From: Dawidia soli
GTDB lineage: Bacteria; Bacteroidota; Bacteroidia; Cytophagales; Cyclobacteriaceae
NCBI RefSeq assembly: GCF_018598185.1
Contig: NZ_JAHESC010000014.1
Span: forward strand, 78,650-142,649
Length of the DNA: 64,000 nucleotides
Direction: 5' to 3'
Below are positions 31,488-40,887 of this stretch, piece by piece; the first letter of the stretch is position 1, and every line of letters starts with the position of its first letter. Position numbers and translations under genes: made by a program. A model generated the notes under the pieces. The model saw only the letters and a list, made by a program, of their open reading frames with translations, was not told the origin of the DNA and made no database searches.

Positions 31488-32363
31488 CTAAACGAATTTT
31501 CTAGTTTGTACAAAAATAGGAAATTTATTTTTCGATACATAATCAGCTAGAAGCTCATAATAAGACCTTATCAAAGGCCGGCTTTCTGCCTTGCTGTAGT
31601 CTTCAATTTGCAATTTGAGTTCCTTATCTAACGTTTCAATATTGATTGGTCGGCCATGCGACTTCCAACGATTGTTGTCGCTCAGCATATCTGCAATTTC
31701 CTTAGCTCGGTCAAGCTTCTGGACCTCCGTCACCGGCTGCCCTTGCAACTGAGGATTAGTGTGATGAACATTCCAATTCTTAAACTTGTACTTTACAAGC
31801 CACTTCTTTAAAAGATCTATCGTTAGTTCCTTTGCCTGTTCGTAGCCTCGCAATTCAGCTAAGTCAAAATCTTTTAAAATTAGGAACTCCGCCTGGCTCA
31901 TTTGCCCATTTTTTGCCTTCTCGAGCAACTCGTTTACTTTATCAAGATATCCTAAGGCAGCAACAAATTTGCCCTCCTTATTTTGAACTTGAGGATCAAT
32001 CGGCCCCAACACTGACAAGTAATCCATGTAAATATTATCACCACTCATGCAAAAAATCGTGCCCGCACTGAAAGCGTAATCAGGAACGAGGAAATTCACC
32101 TCTTTATAGTGATGTCTTATAATGTTGACATATCGTTCAACAGCAATGGCGCTTCCGCCACCTGTTGTCAAGATAATGAGCAGCTTTTCCTTTTTTGCTT
32201 TATCAGTAGCCAATTCTTCAATAATCTGAAGAATTGAATTTTCAATCCCGTCTTGAATTGGACCGTAGTAAACGAGGACATCACTATCAAAATGCTTTTC
32301 TATCTCAATTAGCCTTTTTGTTAGCAATTCTTGGATCGAAGTATCAACTGCTGGATTCATCAA
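31488..32363 (-). CDS. ClpP/crotonase-fold serine proteinase-like protein (SDH_sah type)
   Basis: A 291-residue protein of the ClpP-crotonase superfamily, matching the serine dehydrogenase proteinase (SDH_sah) group. Early beta strands (VLVYYGPIQDGIE, LLIILTTGGGSAIAVERYV) are followed by the catalytic-looking core PDYAFSAGTIFCMSGDNIYM, where the Ser in SAGT (about residue 99) is the likely nucleophile, and LSVLGPIDPQ, whose Asp occupies a family-typical position. A C-terminal helical domain of about 130 residues has no known match. It lacks a signal or membrane anchor. It lies in an AT-rich insert with only a small partner gene. The role (proteolysis, regulation or defence) is open. The upstream 292 bp (32364-32655) show no gene. 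Confidence 0.7.
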   Translation of the reverse strand: MMNPAVDTSIQELLTKRLIEIEKHFDSDVLVYYGPIQDGIENSILQIIEELATDKAKKEKLLIILTTGGGSAIAVERYVNIIRHHYKEVNFLVPDYAFSAGTIFCMSGDNIYMDYLSVLGPIDPQVQNKEGKFVAALGYLDKVNELLEKAKNGQMSQAEFLILKDFDLAELRGYEQAKELTIDLLKKWLVKYKFKNWNVHHTNPQLQGQPVTEVQKLDRAKEIADMLSDNNRWKSHGRPINIETLDKELKLQIEDYSKAESRPLIRSYYELLADYVSKNKFPIFVQTRKFV

Positions 32364-32655
32364 AGTAATTTTTAATCACCGCTATTCGTTAAAAGCTAGA
32401 CATTGCCACCATCAATATACAAACGTTTACGCGATTTTTCATATACCAATTTCTTATCAAAATTGACATATTTGATCTTTGAGGGAATAATTTACTCCAT
32501 GTACGTGTCGGTGGACTTCGGAGTTACTATTATATAGTGAAATACAAAATACAATTTTAACTCACTGACCTTTAATACTTTATCAATATCTCCCTAGAAA
32601 TTCCTTTTCAACGGAGGCGCACCAGAACTATAAAAAACTCTAAAATATAGAGAGA

Positions 32656-33933
32656 TTACAATCGTTGCAGTACGTGCATCCGGTGCGCATCCAGCTTCAG
32701 CAAAATAAACAGCAACGCCGTGAAGGCCCACAGCGACGAACCGCCGTAGCTGAAGAACGGCAGGGGTATGCCGATCACCGGAAAGAGACCAATGGTCATG
32801 GCAATATTGGTCGCAAAGTGGAAGAAAAATATACACGCCACGGAGTAGCCATACACGCGCGCAAAGCGGTTCTTCTGTCGCTCGGCGAGGAATACAACCC
32901 GGAAGAGCAAGGCCATGAAGAGCCCCACCATGATCAGGCTGCCGAGCCAGCCGTACTCTTCACCAATGGTACAAAAGATGAAGTCGGTATATTGTTCGGG
33001 TACGAATTTGAGCTTGGTCTGTGTGCCTTTCAAAAAACCCTTGCCGATAACGCCGCCCGAACCGATCGCCACCTTGGACTGGTACACGTGGTAGCCTGCG
33101 CCTAATTGATCAAGGTCGGGATTGAGCAGCACCATCACGCGACGCTGATGGTGGGGCTCCAGCAGGTTGGAGAAAATAAACTCCACGCTTAGGATAGTCA
33201 CTACAAGCACCGCCGCGCCGACGGTAATGACGATCAGTCGTTTTATTTTCTTGCGGCGGTTCATAAAGATTGTCATCGCCCACGCGGCGCCAATGGCTCC
33301 GAACAGGTACCAGTTGTTCTCTACCAGCAGTGTAAGGATAAAGATGACGGCTACCCCCAGGCCTACCAGCAGCAGGAACGGCGACATGCCTTCGCGGTAC
33401 AGTACAAGCAGGAACACAAGGAACACCATGGCCGTACCGTAGTCTTTCTGCATCAGGATGAGGAGGATCGGGCCGCCGATCAGCGCAAAGACGGCTGCCT
33501 GGTTGCGGATGTTATCCATGCGAAAACCGATCGTGCCCATAAACTTCGCTACGGCAAGCGCAGTGGCGAACTTGGCAAACTCCGAGGGCTGTACGCCAAA
33601 GGAGCCGAAGCCCAGCCAGGACCGGTTGCCGCCCACTTCTTTACCGATGAAGGGCACCAGCAACAGCAGGAACATGATGAGGCCGTATATAATATAGGCG
33701 AAGGCTTCGTAGAAGCGCATGTCGATGATCAGGATCGCCAGGATCAGGAAGACGGAGGTGACGATGAACATCAACTGCCGGCCCGAGTTGATCGAGAAGT
33801 CGAAGATGGACTGATGCTCGTCGTAGGTAGCGGAATATATGTTCAGCCAGCCCCAGAACACCATGAAGCCATAGATCATCACCGTGACCCAGTCTATCTT
33901 ATTGGTTATGATCTCTTCTCTTTCTCTTCTCAC
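32656..33933 (-). CDS. rodA: Rod-shape peptidoglycan glycosyltransferase RodA
   Basis: A 425-residue SEDS-family membrane glycosyltransferase that polymerises lipid II during side-wall growth, working with PBP2 (MrdA). About ten helices are visible. The SEDS signatures are GNRSWLGFGSFGVQPSEFAK (about residues 102-121) and, near the end, FPVIGIPLPFFSYGGSS (about 386-402). Length is typical of Bacteroidota. It is the last gene of the mreB-mreC-mreD-mrdA-rodA operon, 25 bases after mrdA, and its end borders the AT-rich island with no obvious terminator. Confidence 0.95.
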   Translation of the reverse strand: MRREREEIITNKIDWVTVMIYGFMVFWGWLNIYSATYDEHQSIFDFSINSGRQLMFIVTSVFLILAILIIDMRFYEAFAYIIYGLIMFLLLLVPFIGKEVGGNRSWLGFGSFGVQPSEFAKFATALAVAKFMGTIGFRMDNIRNQAAVFALIGGPILLILMQKDYGTAMVFLVFLLVLYREGMSPFLLLVGLGVAVIFILTLLVENNWYLFGAIGAAWAMTIFMNRRKKIKRLIVITVGAAVLVVTILSVEFIFSNLLEPHHQRRVMVLLNPDLDQLGAGYHVYQSKVAIGSGGVIGKGFLKGTQTKLKFVPEQYTDFIFCTIGEEYGWLGSLIMVGLFMALLFRVVFLAERQKNRFARVYGYSVACIFFFHFATNIAMTIGLFPVIGIPLPFFSYGGSSLWAFTALLFILLKLDAHRMHVLQRL

Positions 33934-33958
33934 GGTATCGTTCCGTTATGCGATAGTG

Positions 33959-35779
33959 TTATTCGAATTTCCCTTTCAGCACATAGTCTTCGATATTGGG
34001 GCGCTGTGTTCCCCCCAGCAGGTATTTCTCGATCATGAGGCTGGCGATAGACGCGGCGGCGCGGCCACCCTGACCGGAATACTCTACATATACCGATACG
34101 GCGATCTTCGGATTCACGCGGGGCGCAAAAGCGATGAACACGGAGTGGTCGGACTTTGGTTCGTTCTGCACGGTACCGGTCTTGCCGCACACCACGATGT
34201 CTTTCAGCTTGGCGCGATATTGTGCCGTGCCCGACTCTACCACCTGGCGCATGGCATCGGCGGCGATGCGAAAATTGGCGGAGTCGATCGTGGTATAGTG
34301 CCGCTCGGTATACTGCGGCAGTGGTACGCCGCTGTTGCCGATCGACTTTATCAGGTGCGGGGTAATGTAATAGCCTTTGTTGGCAATGGTGGCGGCGAAA
34401 TTGGCCATCTGCAACGGTACCACCAGGTTCTCACCTTCGCCGATGGCGATGGAGTAGATGTTCGAGAACTTCCACGGGCGGCCGGTATAGGCCCGGTCGT
34501 AGTATGCCGGGCTTGGTACCAGGCCGCGTTTCTCGTTGGGCAGGTCGATGCCCAGGCGTTTGCCGAAACCAAAGCTCATGATGTGTTTGTCCCACTCTTC
34601 CAGGCCGATGCGTGTGTCGTCAAACGGGTTGTTGGCTTTGCCCTTCTGCAACATGCGCCGCAGCACTTCGCGGAAGTAGGGGTTGCACGAGTTGGTGATC
34701 GCGCCGCGCAGGTCTTCGTTGGTATGCGCGCCGTGGCAGTTGATGATGGAACGGTCGCAGCGTATGCGTGTTTCCGGTGTAATTACTCCTTCCTGCAGCG
34801 CCACCATGGCTTGCGCCACTTTGAAGATAGAGCCCGGCCGATACTGGGCCATGAGCGGACGATTGAACAACGGCTTGAGACTGTCGTTGCTGATGAGCAC
34901 GAAGTTCTCGCTATAATTCTTACCTGTAAGTAGGTTAGGGTCGTATGACGGTCCTGACACCATGGCCAGAATTTCTCCCGACGACGGCTCGATGGCAATG
35001 ATACTACCGGCCTTTCCTTTCATGAGGAACTCGCCATACTCTTGCAGTGTCAGGTCGATCGTGGATGTAAGGTCCTGACCCGGCACAGAGAGTGTATCAT
35101 ACTTGCCTTCTTCATACGCGCCTTTGATTACGCCGTCCTTGTTGCGCATAAGGTATTTGACGCCACGTGTGCCGCGTAGGTACTGTTCATAATACGCTTC
35201 AATACCGCTCTTGCCAATGTAGTCTCCCTGGCGGTAGAAATGTTCCTTTTGATTGTCCAGCTGACGTTTGGAGATCTCGCTAACGTAGCCGATGGCGTTG
35301 GCGGCGGCGGTACTGGCATACGCGCGCGTGGTCCGCACCTGGATGAAGAAGCCCCGGAACTCGTCGATGTTATCCTGGATGCGCGCCAGATCATAGTTGG
35401 ACAACTGGCGGATGAACGGGTAGGGCTGCAGCTCGTTGGCCTTGCGGTTTCTGATCTCGGTGTGAAAGCCTTTGAACAGGGCGCGCAGCTGGTCCTGGCT
35501 GATCTCAAACACCTGGCAGAAGCGGGCGCTGTCGAGATTCTTCACCTCGCGCAAAATGATCATGAGGTCAAACTCCGGGTTGTTGTACACGATGAGCTTG
35601 CCGTTGCGGTCTTTGATGATCCCGCGAATAGGGTATTGTACCTCTTTGCGGATAGCGTTTACGTCCGCGAGGTTTTTGTAGCTGTCTTCGATGATCTGGA
35701 TAAAAAATAGCTTTACCAGGAACACAAAGCCTATCAGCACGAATACAAATTGTATGATTTCCTTCCTGCCTTCGTTCAT
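33959..35779 (-). CDS. mrdA: Penicillin-binding protein 2 (transpeptidase)
   Basis: A 606-residue class B PBP. One N-terminal membrane helix (about 8-28) is followed by a dimerisation domain (about 40-240) and the transpeptidase domain, whose three active-site motifs are SIFK (about residue 315), SCN in ITNSCNPYFREVL, and KTGT in VVCGKTGTVQN (about 536). It cross-links side-wall peptidoglycan in the periplasm as the partner of RodA. The gene sits between mreD and rodA, the usual place. The intact motifs indicate an active enzyme. Confidence 0.95.
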   Translation of the reverse strand: MNEGRKEIIQFVFVLIGFVFLVKLFFIQIIEDSYKNLADVNAIRKEVQYPIRGIIKDRNGKLIVYNNPEFDLMIILREVKNLDSARFCQVFEISQDQLRALFKGFHTEIRNRKANELQPYPFIRQLSNYDLARIQDNIDEFRGFFIQVRTTRAYASTAAANAIGYVSEISKRQLDNQKEHFYRQGDYIGKSGIEAYYEQYLRGTRGVKYLMRNKDGVIKGAYEEGKYDTLSVPGQDLTSTIDLTLQEYGEFLMKGKAGSIIAIEPSSGEILAMVSGPSYDPNLLTGKNYSENFVLISNDSLKPLFNRPLMAQYRPGSIFKVAQAMVALQEGVITPETRIRCDRSIINCHGAHTNEDLRGAITNSCNPYFREVLRRMLQKGKANNPFDDTRIGLEEWDKHIMSFGFGKRLGIDLPNEKRGLVPSPAYYDRAYTGRPWKFSNIYSIAIGEGENLVVPLQMANFAATIANKGYYITPHLIKSIGNSGVPLPQYTERHYTTIDSANFRIAADAMRQVVESGTAQYRAKLKDIVVCGKTGTVQNEPKSDHSVFIAFAPRVNPKIAVSVYVEYSGQGGRAAASIASLMIEKYLLGGTQRPNIEDYVLKGKFE

Positions 35780-35818
35780 GTCGTTTCTCCAAATTTTAGC
35801 AGTGCGTCACCAGACGTC

Positions 35819-36331
35819 TTAGCGCCTTCTGCCAGGAAACAAAAATTGCGCGATTAAAATTACCAGCGTGGTAAAAAATGTGCTCACGATGCTCTTCCAC
35901 AACGTGAACCAGAACATTCCGAAACCACCTGCTTCCATATAGAACAGCATGAGGTGGTGAATGAACACCAGCGGCAACGCATATACGACAAACCATTGAA
36001 AGCCGCCCAGGGCCATGGACGGCGTGACGTTGCTGTCATAGCCGCCTTGCGGTGTGATGGAGCTTAGCCAATAGTTGCGTACGTACATTACAAACACACA
36101 AGCAAAGGCATGCAAGCCGATGCTTTCATAGAACATGTCGACAGCAAAGCCCATGACGAAGCCGATGCCCATCAGCGTAAGCGGATTGGTCTCTACCGGC
36201 AGCAGCAACAGGTATGCTACATACAAAAAGCAGAAGGCGGTGTGAAACAACACCACGTTCTGGAGGATCATTACCTGGTACAGCAGGTAAACAAAAAACG
36301 CTATGATTTGGGGAATGCCGATCCTGCTCAT
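35819..36331 (-). CDS. mreD: Rod-shape determining protein MreD
   Basis: A 170-residue hydrophobic protein with five membrane helices, typical of the divergent MreD of Bacteroidota (segments such as YLLLPVETNPLTLMGIGFVM and GFAVDMFYESIGLHAFACV). Identity rests on position between mreC and mrdA, length and topology rather than on a strong motif. It is part of the elongasome membrane complex. Its start overlaps the mreC stop by four bases (ATGA, 36328-36331). Confidence 0.88.
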   Translation of the reverse strand: MSRIGIPQIIAFFVYLLYQVMILQNVVLFHTAFCFLYVAYLLLLPVETNPLTLMGIGFVMGFAVDMFYESIGLHAFACVFVMYVRNYWLSSITPQGGYDSNVTPSMALGGFQWFVVYALPLVFIHHLMLFYMEAGGFGMFWFTLWKSIVSTFFTTLVILIAQFLFPGRRR

Positions 36332-37194
36332 TTCGCCATTGCGTTTACGACCTGTTCCAGTGAGTCCTGCTCACTTTTATACACGCTCTTGACCACCGTG
36401 AGGAACGACAGCTTGCGGAAGTCTTGCGACAGTTTTACCCGCAGGTCGTACGTCAGGGCCTCGTTGCTGAGGTTTACTTCCGACACGGTGCCGATCATGA
36501 TGCCCTCGGGGAAGACAGAGTTGAAGCCCGACGTCACCACGGTGTCGCCGACGAGCGGCTTTACGTGGCGCGGTATAAAGTTAAAGCGGATCACGCCGGG
36601 GTCACGGCCATCCCACTGTACGGAGCCGAAGTGCCCGGTGCGCTTCAATACAGACGATACCATCACGTCGATGTGCAGCAGCGAGGTCACTACACCGTAG
36701 TGTTCAGACACGAGCTTTACTTTGCCTACGGCACCGAGCGGGCTGATCACGGCCATGCCGGGTTCGATGCCGGCATCGCGGCCCTTGTTGATGGTGATAA
36801 AGTTCTTGGTCAGGTCTACGTGGTTGTTGACCACTTTGGCGCTGACAAAATCAAAGCGCTTGATGCGCGAGGAGTCAATTCTGCCCGTAGAGTCTGCTAC
36901 CGGCGGGGCGGCGACGCTGTCGGCCAGATAGGTTTGCTGGTGGTAGGCCTCCAGTTGACGGCGCAGGGTGGCGTTTTCGGAAGAGAGTGTCGCGTTGACA
37001 TTACTCAGCAGGAAGTAATCGCGCACGCTTTGCGAGAAGCCATTCACGGAAGCGACGAGCGTATTGGACGAATTAAAGAATTGTGTTCCCTGGTACTCGT
37101 TGTTTTTCACCACGAGCCAAAAACAGAATACTTCCAGCACTAAGAAGGTGAAGAAAGCCCGGTATTGATAGATGAAATAAAATAGCCTTTCCAT
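36328..37194 (-). CDS. mreC: Rod-shape determining protein MreC
   Basis: A 288-residue periplasmic scaffold protein with one membrane helix (about 12-28), a coiled coil (about 62-85, NATLSSENATLRRQLEAY) and the beta-barrel domain characteristic of MreC, with KGRDAGIEPGMAVISPLGAVG and the later DTVVTSGFNSVFPEGIMIG. It organises the elongasome by contacting PBP2 and MreD. It lies 56 bases downstream of mreB and overlaps mreD, which supports co-translation. Confidence 0.93.
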   Translation of the reverse strand: MERLFYFIYQYRAFFTFLVLEVFCFWLVVKNNEYQGTQFFNSSNTLVASVNGFSQSVRDYFLLSNVNATLSSENATLRRQLEAYHQQTYLADSVAAPPVADSTGRIDSSRIKRFDFVSAKVVNNHVDLTKNFITINKGRDAGIEPGMAVISPLGAVGKVKLVSEHYGVVTSLLHIDVMVSSVLKRTGHFGSVQWDGRDPGVIRFNFIPRHVKPLVGDTVVTSGFNSVFPEGIMIGTVSEVNLSNEALTYDLRVKLSQDFRKLSFLTVVKSVYKSEQDSLEQVVNAMAK

Positions 37195-37250
37195 TACCGT
37201 GTCAACAAATCACATGGCTTCGTTACTCCTGCTTCCTCCACTTGGTGTGA

Positions 37251-38276
37251 CTAGGTCATCAACACGGCTCTGAACTGAGGAAGGTTTTTCAGTGCCTGGC
37301 CGGTACCGCGTACCACGGCGCGCAGCGGATCGTCGGCTACGTGGATGGGCAGTTTGGTTTTAAGCGCCAGGCGCTTGTCCAACCCGCGCAGCAGGGCGCC
37401 GCCGCCGGTCAGATAGATACCACGCTCATAAATATCGGCCGAAAGCTCGGGGGGAGAGGTCTCCAGGGCTTTGAGTACAGCTTCTTCCAGTTTAGAGACC
37501 GACTTGTCGAGGGCGAAGGCCACTTCGGAGTAAGAGATCTTGATGGTCTTGGGTATACCGGTCATCAGGTCGCGGCCGCGGATCTCGTAATCGTCCGGTC
37601 CGTCGTCGAGCTCCGTCAGGGCCGAGCCCACTTCGATCTTCACTTTCTCAGCCGAGCGCTCGCCGATCAGCAGGTTGTGCTGGCGGCGCATGTAGTCGAG
37701 GATGTCGCGGTTAAAGGTATCGCCGGCCACACGGATGGACTGGTCGCAGACGATGCCCGAGAGGGCGATCACGGCGATATCGGTTGTTCCACCACCGATG
37801 TCGACGATCATGTTGCCAATAGGCTGCTCGATGTCGATGCCGGTTCCGATCGCCGCGGCGATCGGTTCATAGATCATATATACTTCTTTGGCGCCGGCAT
37901 GCTCTGCCGAGTCGCGCACGGCGCGTTTCTCTACTTCGGTAATGCCGGAGGGGATACAGATCACCATGCGGTATGACGGTGGGAACAGGCGCTTGCCGGT
38001 GTCGATCATTTTGATCAGCCCGCGGATCATCATTTCGGCCGCCTGGAAGTCGGCGATCACGCCCTCTTTCAGCGGACGGATGGTCTTGATGTGATCATGC
38101 GTCTTTTCATGCATCTGCATGGCCTCGCGGCCAATGGCCAACACCTTGCTGTTCACTTTGTCAAGTGCGATGATGGAGGGCTCATCCACGACGATCTTGT
38201 CTTTGTAAATAATAAGGGTGTTTGCTGTCCCCAGGTCTATTGCGATGTCGCTGGTGAAGAAGTCAAAAAATGCCAT
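37251..38276 (-). CDS. mreB: Rod-shape determining protein MreB (actin homologue)
   Basis: A 341-residue actin-like ATPase that forms membrane filaments guiding side-wall synthesis. Motifs include DLGTANTLIIYKDK (phosphate-1, about 12-25), IVDIGGGTTDIAVI (phosphate-2, about 158-171) and LTGGGALLRGLDKRLA (adenosine, about 287-302). Length and order are standard. It heads the mreBCD-mrdA-rodA operon on the minus strand. A 15-bp inverted repeat lies about 90 bases upstream, between purH and mreB. Confidence 0.97.
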   Translation of the reverse strand: MAFFDFFTSDIAIDLGTANTLIIYKDKIVVDEPSIIALDKVNSKVLAIGREAMQMHEKTHDHIKTIRPLKEGVIADFQAAEMMIRGLIKMIDTGKRLFPPSYRMVICIPSGITEVEKRAVRDSAEHAGAKEVYMIYEPIAAAIGTGIDIEQPIGNMIVDIGGGTTDIAVIALSGIVCDQSIRVAGDTFNRDILDYMRRQHNLLIGERSAEKVKIEVGSALTELDDGPDDYEIRGRDLMTGIPKTIKISYSEVAFALDKSVSKLEEAVLKALETSPPELSADIYERGIYLTGGGALLRGLDKRLALKTKLPIHVADDPLRAVVRGTGQALKNLPQFRAVLMT

Positions 38277-38361
38277 GTATGTCTTGTTCCCTAGTTTAAA
38301 ACTAAAAAGTTCGGAAGTAACCGATGATGCGCCTGTAAAATTGCATTTAATTTACCAAATA

Positions 38362-38410
38362 AATATGTACCGGTTCAAAAATGTAAGTTTTTTGCGAGCC
38401 GGTACATATT
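38362..38410. other. Long inverted repeat between purH and mreB
   Basis: A 15-bp inverted repeat (38362-38376 and 38396-38410; core ATGTACCGG / CCGGTACAT) with one mismatch and a 19-base A/T-rich loop. There is no clean T-run after it, so it may be a purH terminator, an operator or an mRNA structure. Confidence 0.6.
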
Positions 38411-38484
38411 TTATCGGTGAAGAGTTTGGGATGGACCTGGAAGGTAGTTTAAGCCTACCGGACTTACCCGGGTTCACAATGCTC

Positions 38485-40011
38485 TTAGTGCTTGAAGTGT
38501 CGCACGCCGGTAAAGACCATGGCCATACCGTGCTGGTCGCAGAAGTCGATCGAGTCCGTATCTTTTACGGAACCTCCCGGTTGGATCACGGCGTGGATAC
38601 CCTGTTGGCTGGCAATTTCCACACAGTCCGGGAAGGGAAAGAATGCGTCCGATGCCATGACCGCGCCCTTCAGCGAGAAGCCAAAGGTGCCTGCTTTTTC
38701 AATGGCCTGCTTCAGCGCGTCGACGCGTGACGTCTGCCCGACGCCGCTTGCCAGCAGCTGTCCGTCGACTGCCAGTATAATGGTGTTGGACTTGGTATGT
38801 TTACAGATTTTGCTGGCGAACAGCAGGGCGTTGACCTCGGCCGCGGTAGGCGCTACTTTGGTAACGACCTTCAGGTCTTCTTTGCTGTCGGTCTTCAGGT
38901 CAAGGTCCTGCTCGATCACGCCGTTCAGGATCGTCTTGCTTTGCAGCGTTTCCCGCAGCTGTTGTTTCTGGCGTAGCAGCATACGGTTCTTCTTGCTGCG
39001 CAGCAGCGCCAGCGCGTCGTCGGTATAGGCGGGCGCGATCAGGATCTCAAAGAACAGTTTGTTGATTTCTTCGGCCGCGGCCAGGTCGATCATGGTGTTG
39101 GTGGCCAGCACGCCGCCAAAGGCCGATGTGGTGTCTGCCTGAAAGGCTTTGAGGTACGCTTCTTTTACGTTCGGCGCCGTGGCTACACCGCAGGCGTTGG
39201 TATGCTTGATGATGACAAAGGCCGTCTCGCCGGCAAACTCTTGTACCAGGTTTACCGCGGCGTCTACGTCTACCAGGTTATTATAGGAGAGCTCTTTGCC
39301 GTTGAGCTGTTCGAACAGGCCGTCGAGGTCGCCGTAGTAGGTACCCTTCTGATGAGGATTTTCCCCATAGCGCAATACGCGTCCTTGTGACAGGCTCTTT
39401 TTATACCGGGGCAATGCAAACTCGCCGTTGAAGTATTGGAAGATGGCCGTGTCGTAGTGTGAGGTCACGTCAAAGGCCATGGCGGCAAAGCGCTTGCGGT
39501 CTTGCAGGGCGGGGGCACCGTTGCTTTGCTGTAATACCTCCAGCACCTCGGTATACTGATCGCGTGAAGAGACGATGAGCACGTCCTGGAAGTTCTTGGC
39601 CGCAGCGCGGATGAGGGAGATTCCGCCGATGTCGATCTTCTCTATTATATCTTCTTCGGAGCCGCCTTTGGCTACCGTTTCTTCAAAGGGATATAGGTCT
39701 ACGATGACCAGGTCGAGCGGGCCGATGTTAAATTCCTGTGCCTGTTTTTTGTCGCCGGCGTCTTCGCGGCGGAACAGGATACCGCCGAACACGGCCGGGT
39801 GCAGGGTCTTTACGCGCCCACCAAAGATGGACGGATAGCCCGTCAGCGTTTCTACCGGTGTTACGGCGTAGCCCAGTTTTTCGATGAACTCCTGGGTGCC
39901 CCCGGTGGAGACAAACTCTACTCCCTGCTTGCCCAGAAAGTGCACGATCGGCTCCAGGTTATCTTTATAAAAAACAGAAATTAACGCGCGGGTGATCTTC
40001 CGGTTGGCCAT
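38485..40011 (-). CDS. purH: Bifunctional AICAR formyltransferase / IMP cyclohydrolase
   Basis: A 508-residue enzyme catalysing the last two steps of IMP synthesis in the cytoplasm. The N-terminal MGS-like cyclohydrolase domain (about 1-190) shows ALISVFYKDNLEPIV, EFVSTGGTQEFIE and GGRVKTLHPAVFGGIL. The C-terminal transformylase domain shows RYGENPHQKGTYYG (about 217-230), IIKHTNACGVA (about 267-277, Lys-His) and later VMASDAFFPFPD. It is flanked by the mre operon downstream with its own spacer, so it is probably transcribed separately. No anomaly. Confidence 0.97.
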   Translation of the reverse strand: MANRKITRALISVFYKDNLEPIVHFLGKQGVEFVSTGGTQEFIEKLGYAVTPVETLTGYPSIFGGRVKTLHPAVFGGILFRREDAGDKKQAQEFNIGPLDLVIVDLYPFEETVAKGGSEEDIIEKIDIGGISLIRAAAKNFQDVLIVSSRDQYTEVLEVLQQSNGAPALQDRKRFAAMAFDVTSHYDTAIFQYFNGEFALPRYKKSLSQGRVLRYGENPHQKGTYYGDLDGLFEQLNGKELSYNNLVDVDAAVNLVQEFAGETAFVIIKHTNACGVATAPNVKEAYLKAFQADTTSAFGGVLATNTMIDLAAAEEINKLFFEILIAPAYTDDALALLRSKKNRMLLRQKQQLRETLQSKTILNGVIEQDLDLKTDSKEDLKVVTKVAPTAAEVNALLFASKICKHTKSNTIILAVDGQLLASGVGQTSRVDALKQAIEKAGTFGFSLKGAVMASDAFFPFPDCVEIASQQGIHAVIQPGGSVKDTDSIDFCDQHGMAMVFTGVRHFKH

Positions 40012-40062
40012 GGTGGTTACAGGGTGTTTAAAATGAGGTGCAAAAGTAGATGGAAATTCGGA

Positions 40063-40887
40063 TTAGTCGAGGTCGGACTCTTCGTATTCTTCGAACTCGA
40101 GCGTAAAGTCGTCAGCGTCCATGTAGGAAGGGAACCGGTCGCGGAAGGCTTCCAGCGCATTGGCGCTTAACTCCACGGTGTGAATGGCTTCGGTGCCTTC
40201 ATTGGTATAGACCACCCCGCCCTTGGGGCTGATCACCGAGGAGTGGCCGTTGTACTCCACGCCCTGGCCGTCAAGACCGATGCGGTTCACGCCCACGACA
40301 TAGCTGACATTTTCAATGGCCCGCGCCCGCAGCAGGGTATCCCAGGCGTCGATGCGGGTGGTGGGCCAGTTGGCCACATAGATCGCCACGTCGTATGACA
40401 GCTTGCGCGTGGTGGTGTCGTAGCGGTTACGGCTCCAGACAGGGAAGCGCAGGTCATAGCAGATCAGCGGGCAGATGCGCCAGCCTTTCCACGTACCGAT
40501 CAGTAAGCTTTCGCCGGCGGTGTAGGTTTTGTGCTCATTCTCCATCCGGAACAGGTGGCGCTTGTCGTAGGTCTTGAACTGACCGCCCGGCTCCATCCAC
40601 AGCAAACGGTTGTAATAACGCTCATGCACGTTAACGATATAGCTCCCCAGGATCAGGGCGCCGGTCTGGTCGGCCATTTGGCGCATCCATTTAAAGGTGC
40701 GCATATTCATCATCTCGGCATGGCGATGGGCGGCCATGGAAAATCCGGTCGTAAACATTTCCGGCAACACAATGACGTCTGTCGCCCCGCTGATCCGCCA
40801 GATCTTCTCCTCGAACATAGAGAGGTTGGCACTGACGTCTTCCCAATGCGTATCTGACTGAATAAGCGTGATTTTGAGGTCCTGCAT
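40063..40887 (-). CDS. Nitrilase-superfamily omega-amidase (YafV-like)
   Basis: A 274-residue carbon-nitrogen hydrolase with the Glu-Lys-Cys triad visible: E43 in VIVLPEMFTTGF, K109 in KTYDKRHLFRMENEH and C143 in CPLICYDLRFPVW. The YDLRFPVW context and overall length match YafV/Nit2 omega-amidases, which hydrolyse 2-oxoglutaramate or 2-oxosuccinamate. The aminotransferase gene upstream (41646-42791) could make exactly such oxo-acid amides, so the two likely act in one pathway (glutamine-dependent transamination, methionine salvage). I chose the ATG at 40885-40887. The longer frame adds 24 residues of unlikely sequence. Confidence 0.88.
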   Translation of the reverse strand: MQDLKITLIQSDTHWEDVSANLSMFEEKIWRISGATDVIVLPEMFTTGFSMAAHRHAEMMNMRTFKWMRQMADQTGALILGSYIVNVHERYYNRLLWMEPGGQFKTYDKRHLFRMENEHKTYTAGESLLIGTWKGWRICPLICYDLRFPVWSRNRYDTTTRKLSYDVAIYVANWPTTRIDAWDTLLRARAIENVSYVVGVNRIGLDGQGVEYNGHSSVISPKGGVVYTNEGTEAIHTVELSANALEAFRDRFPSYMDADDFTLEFEEYEESDLD

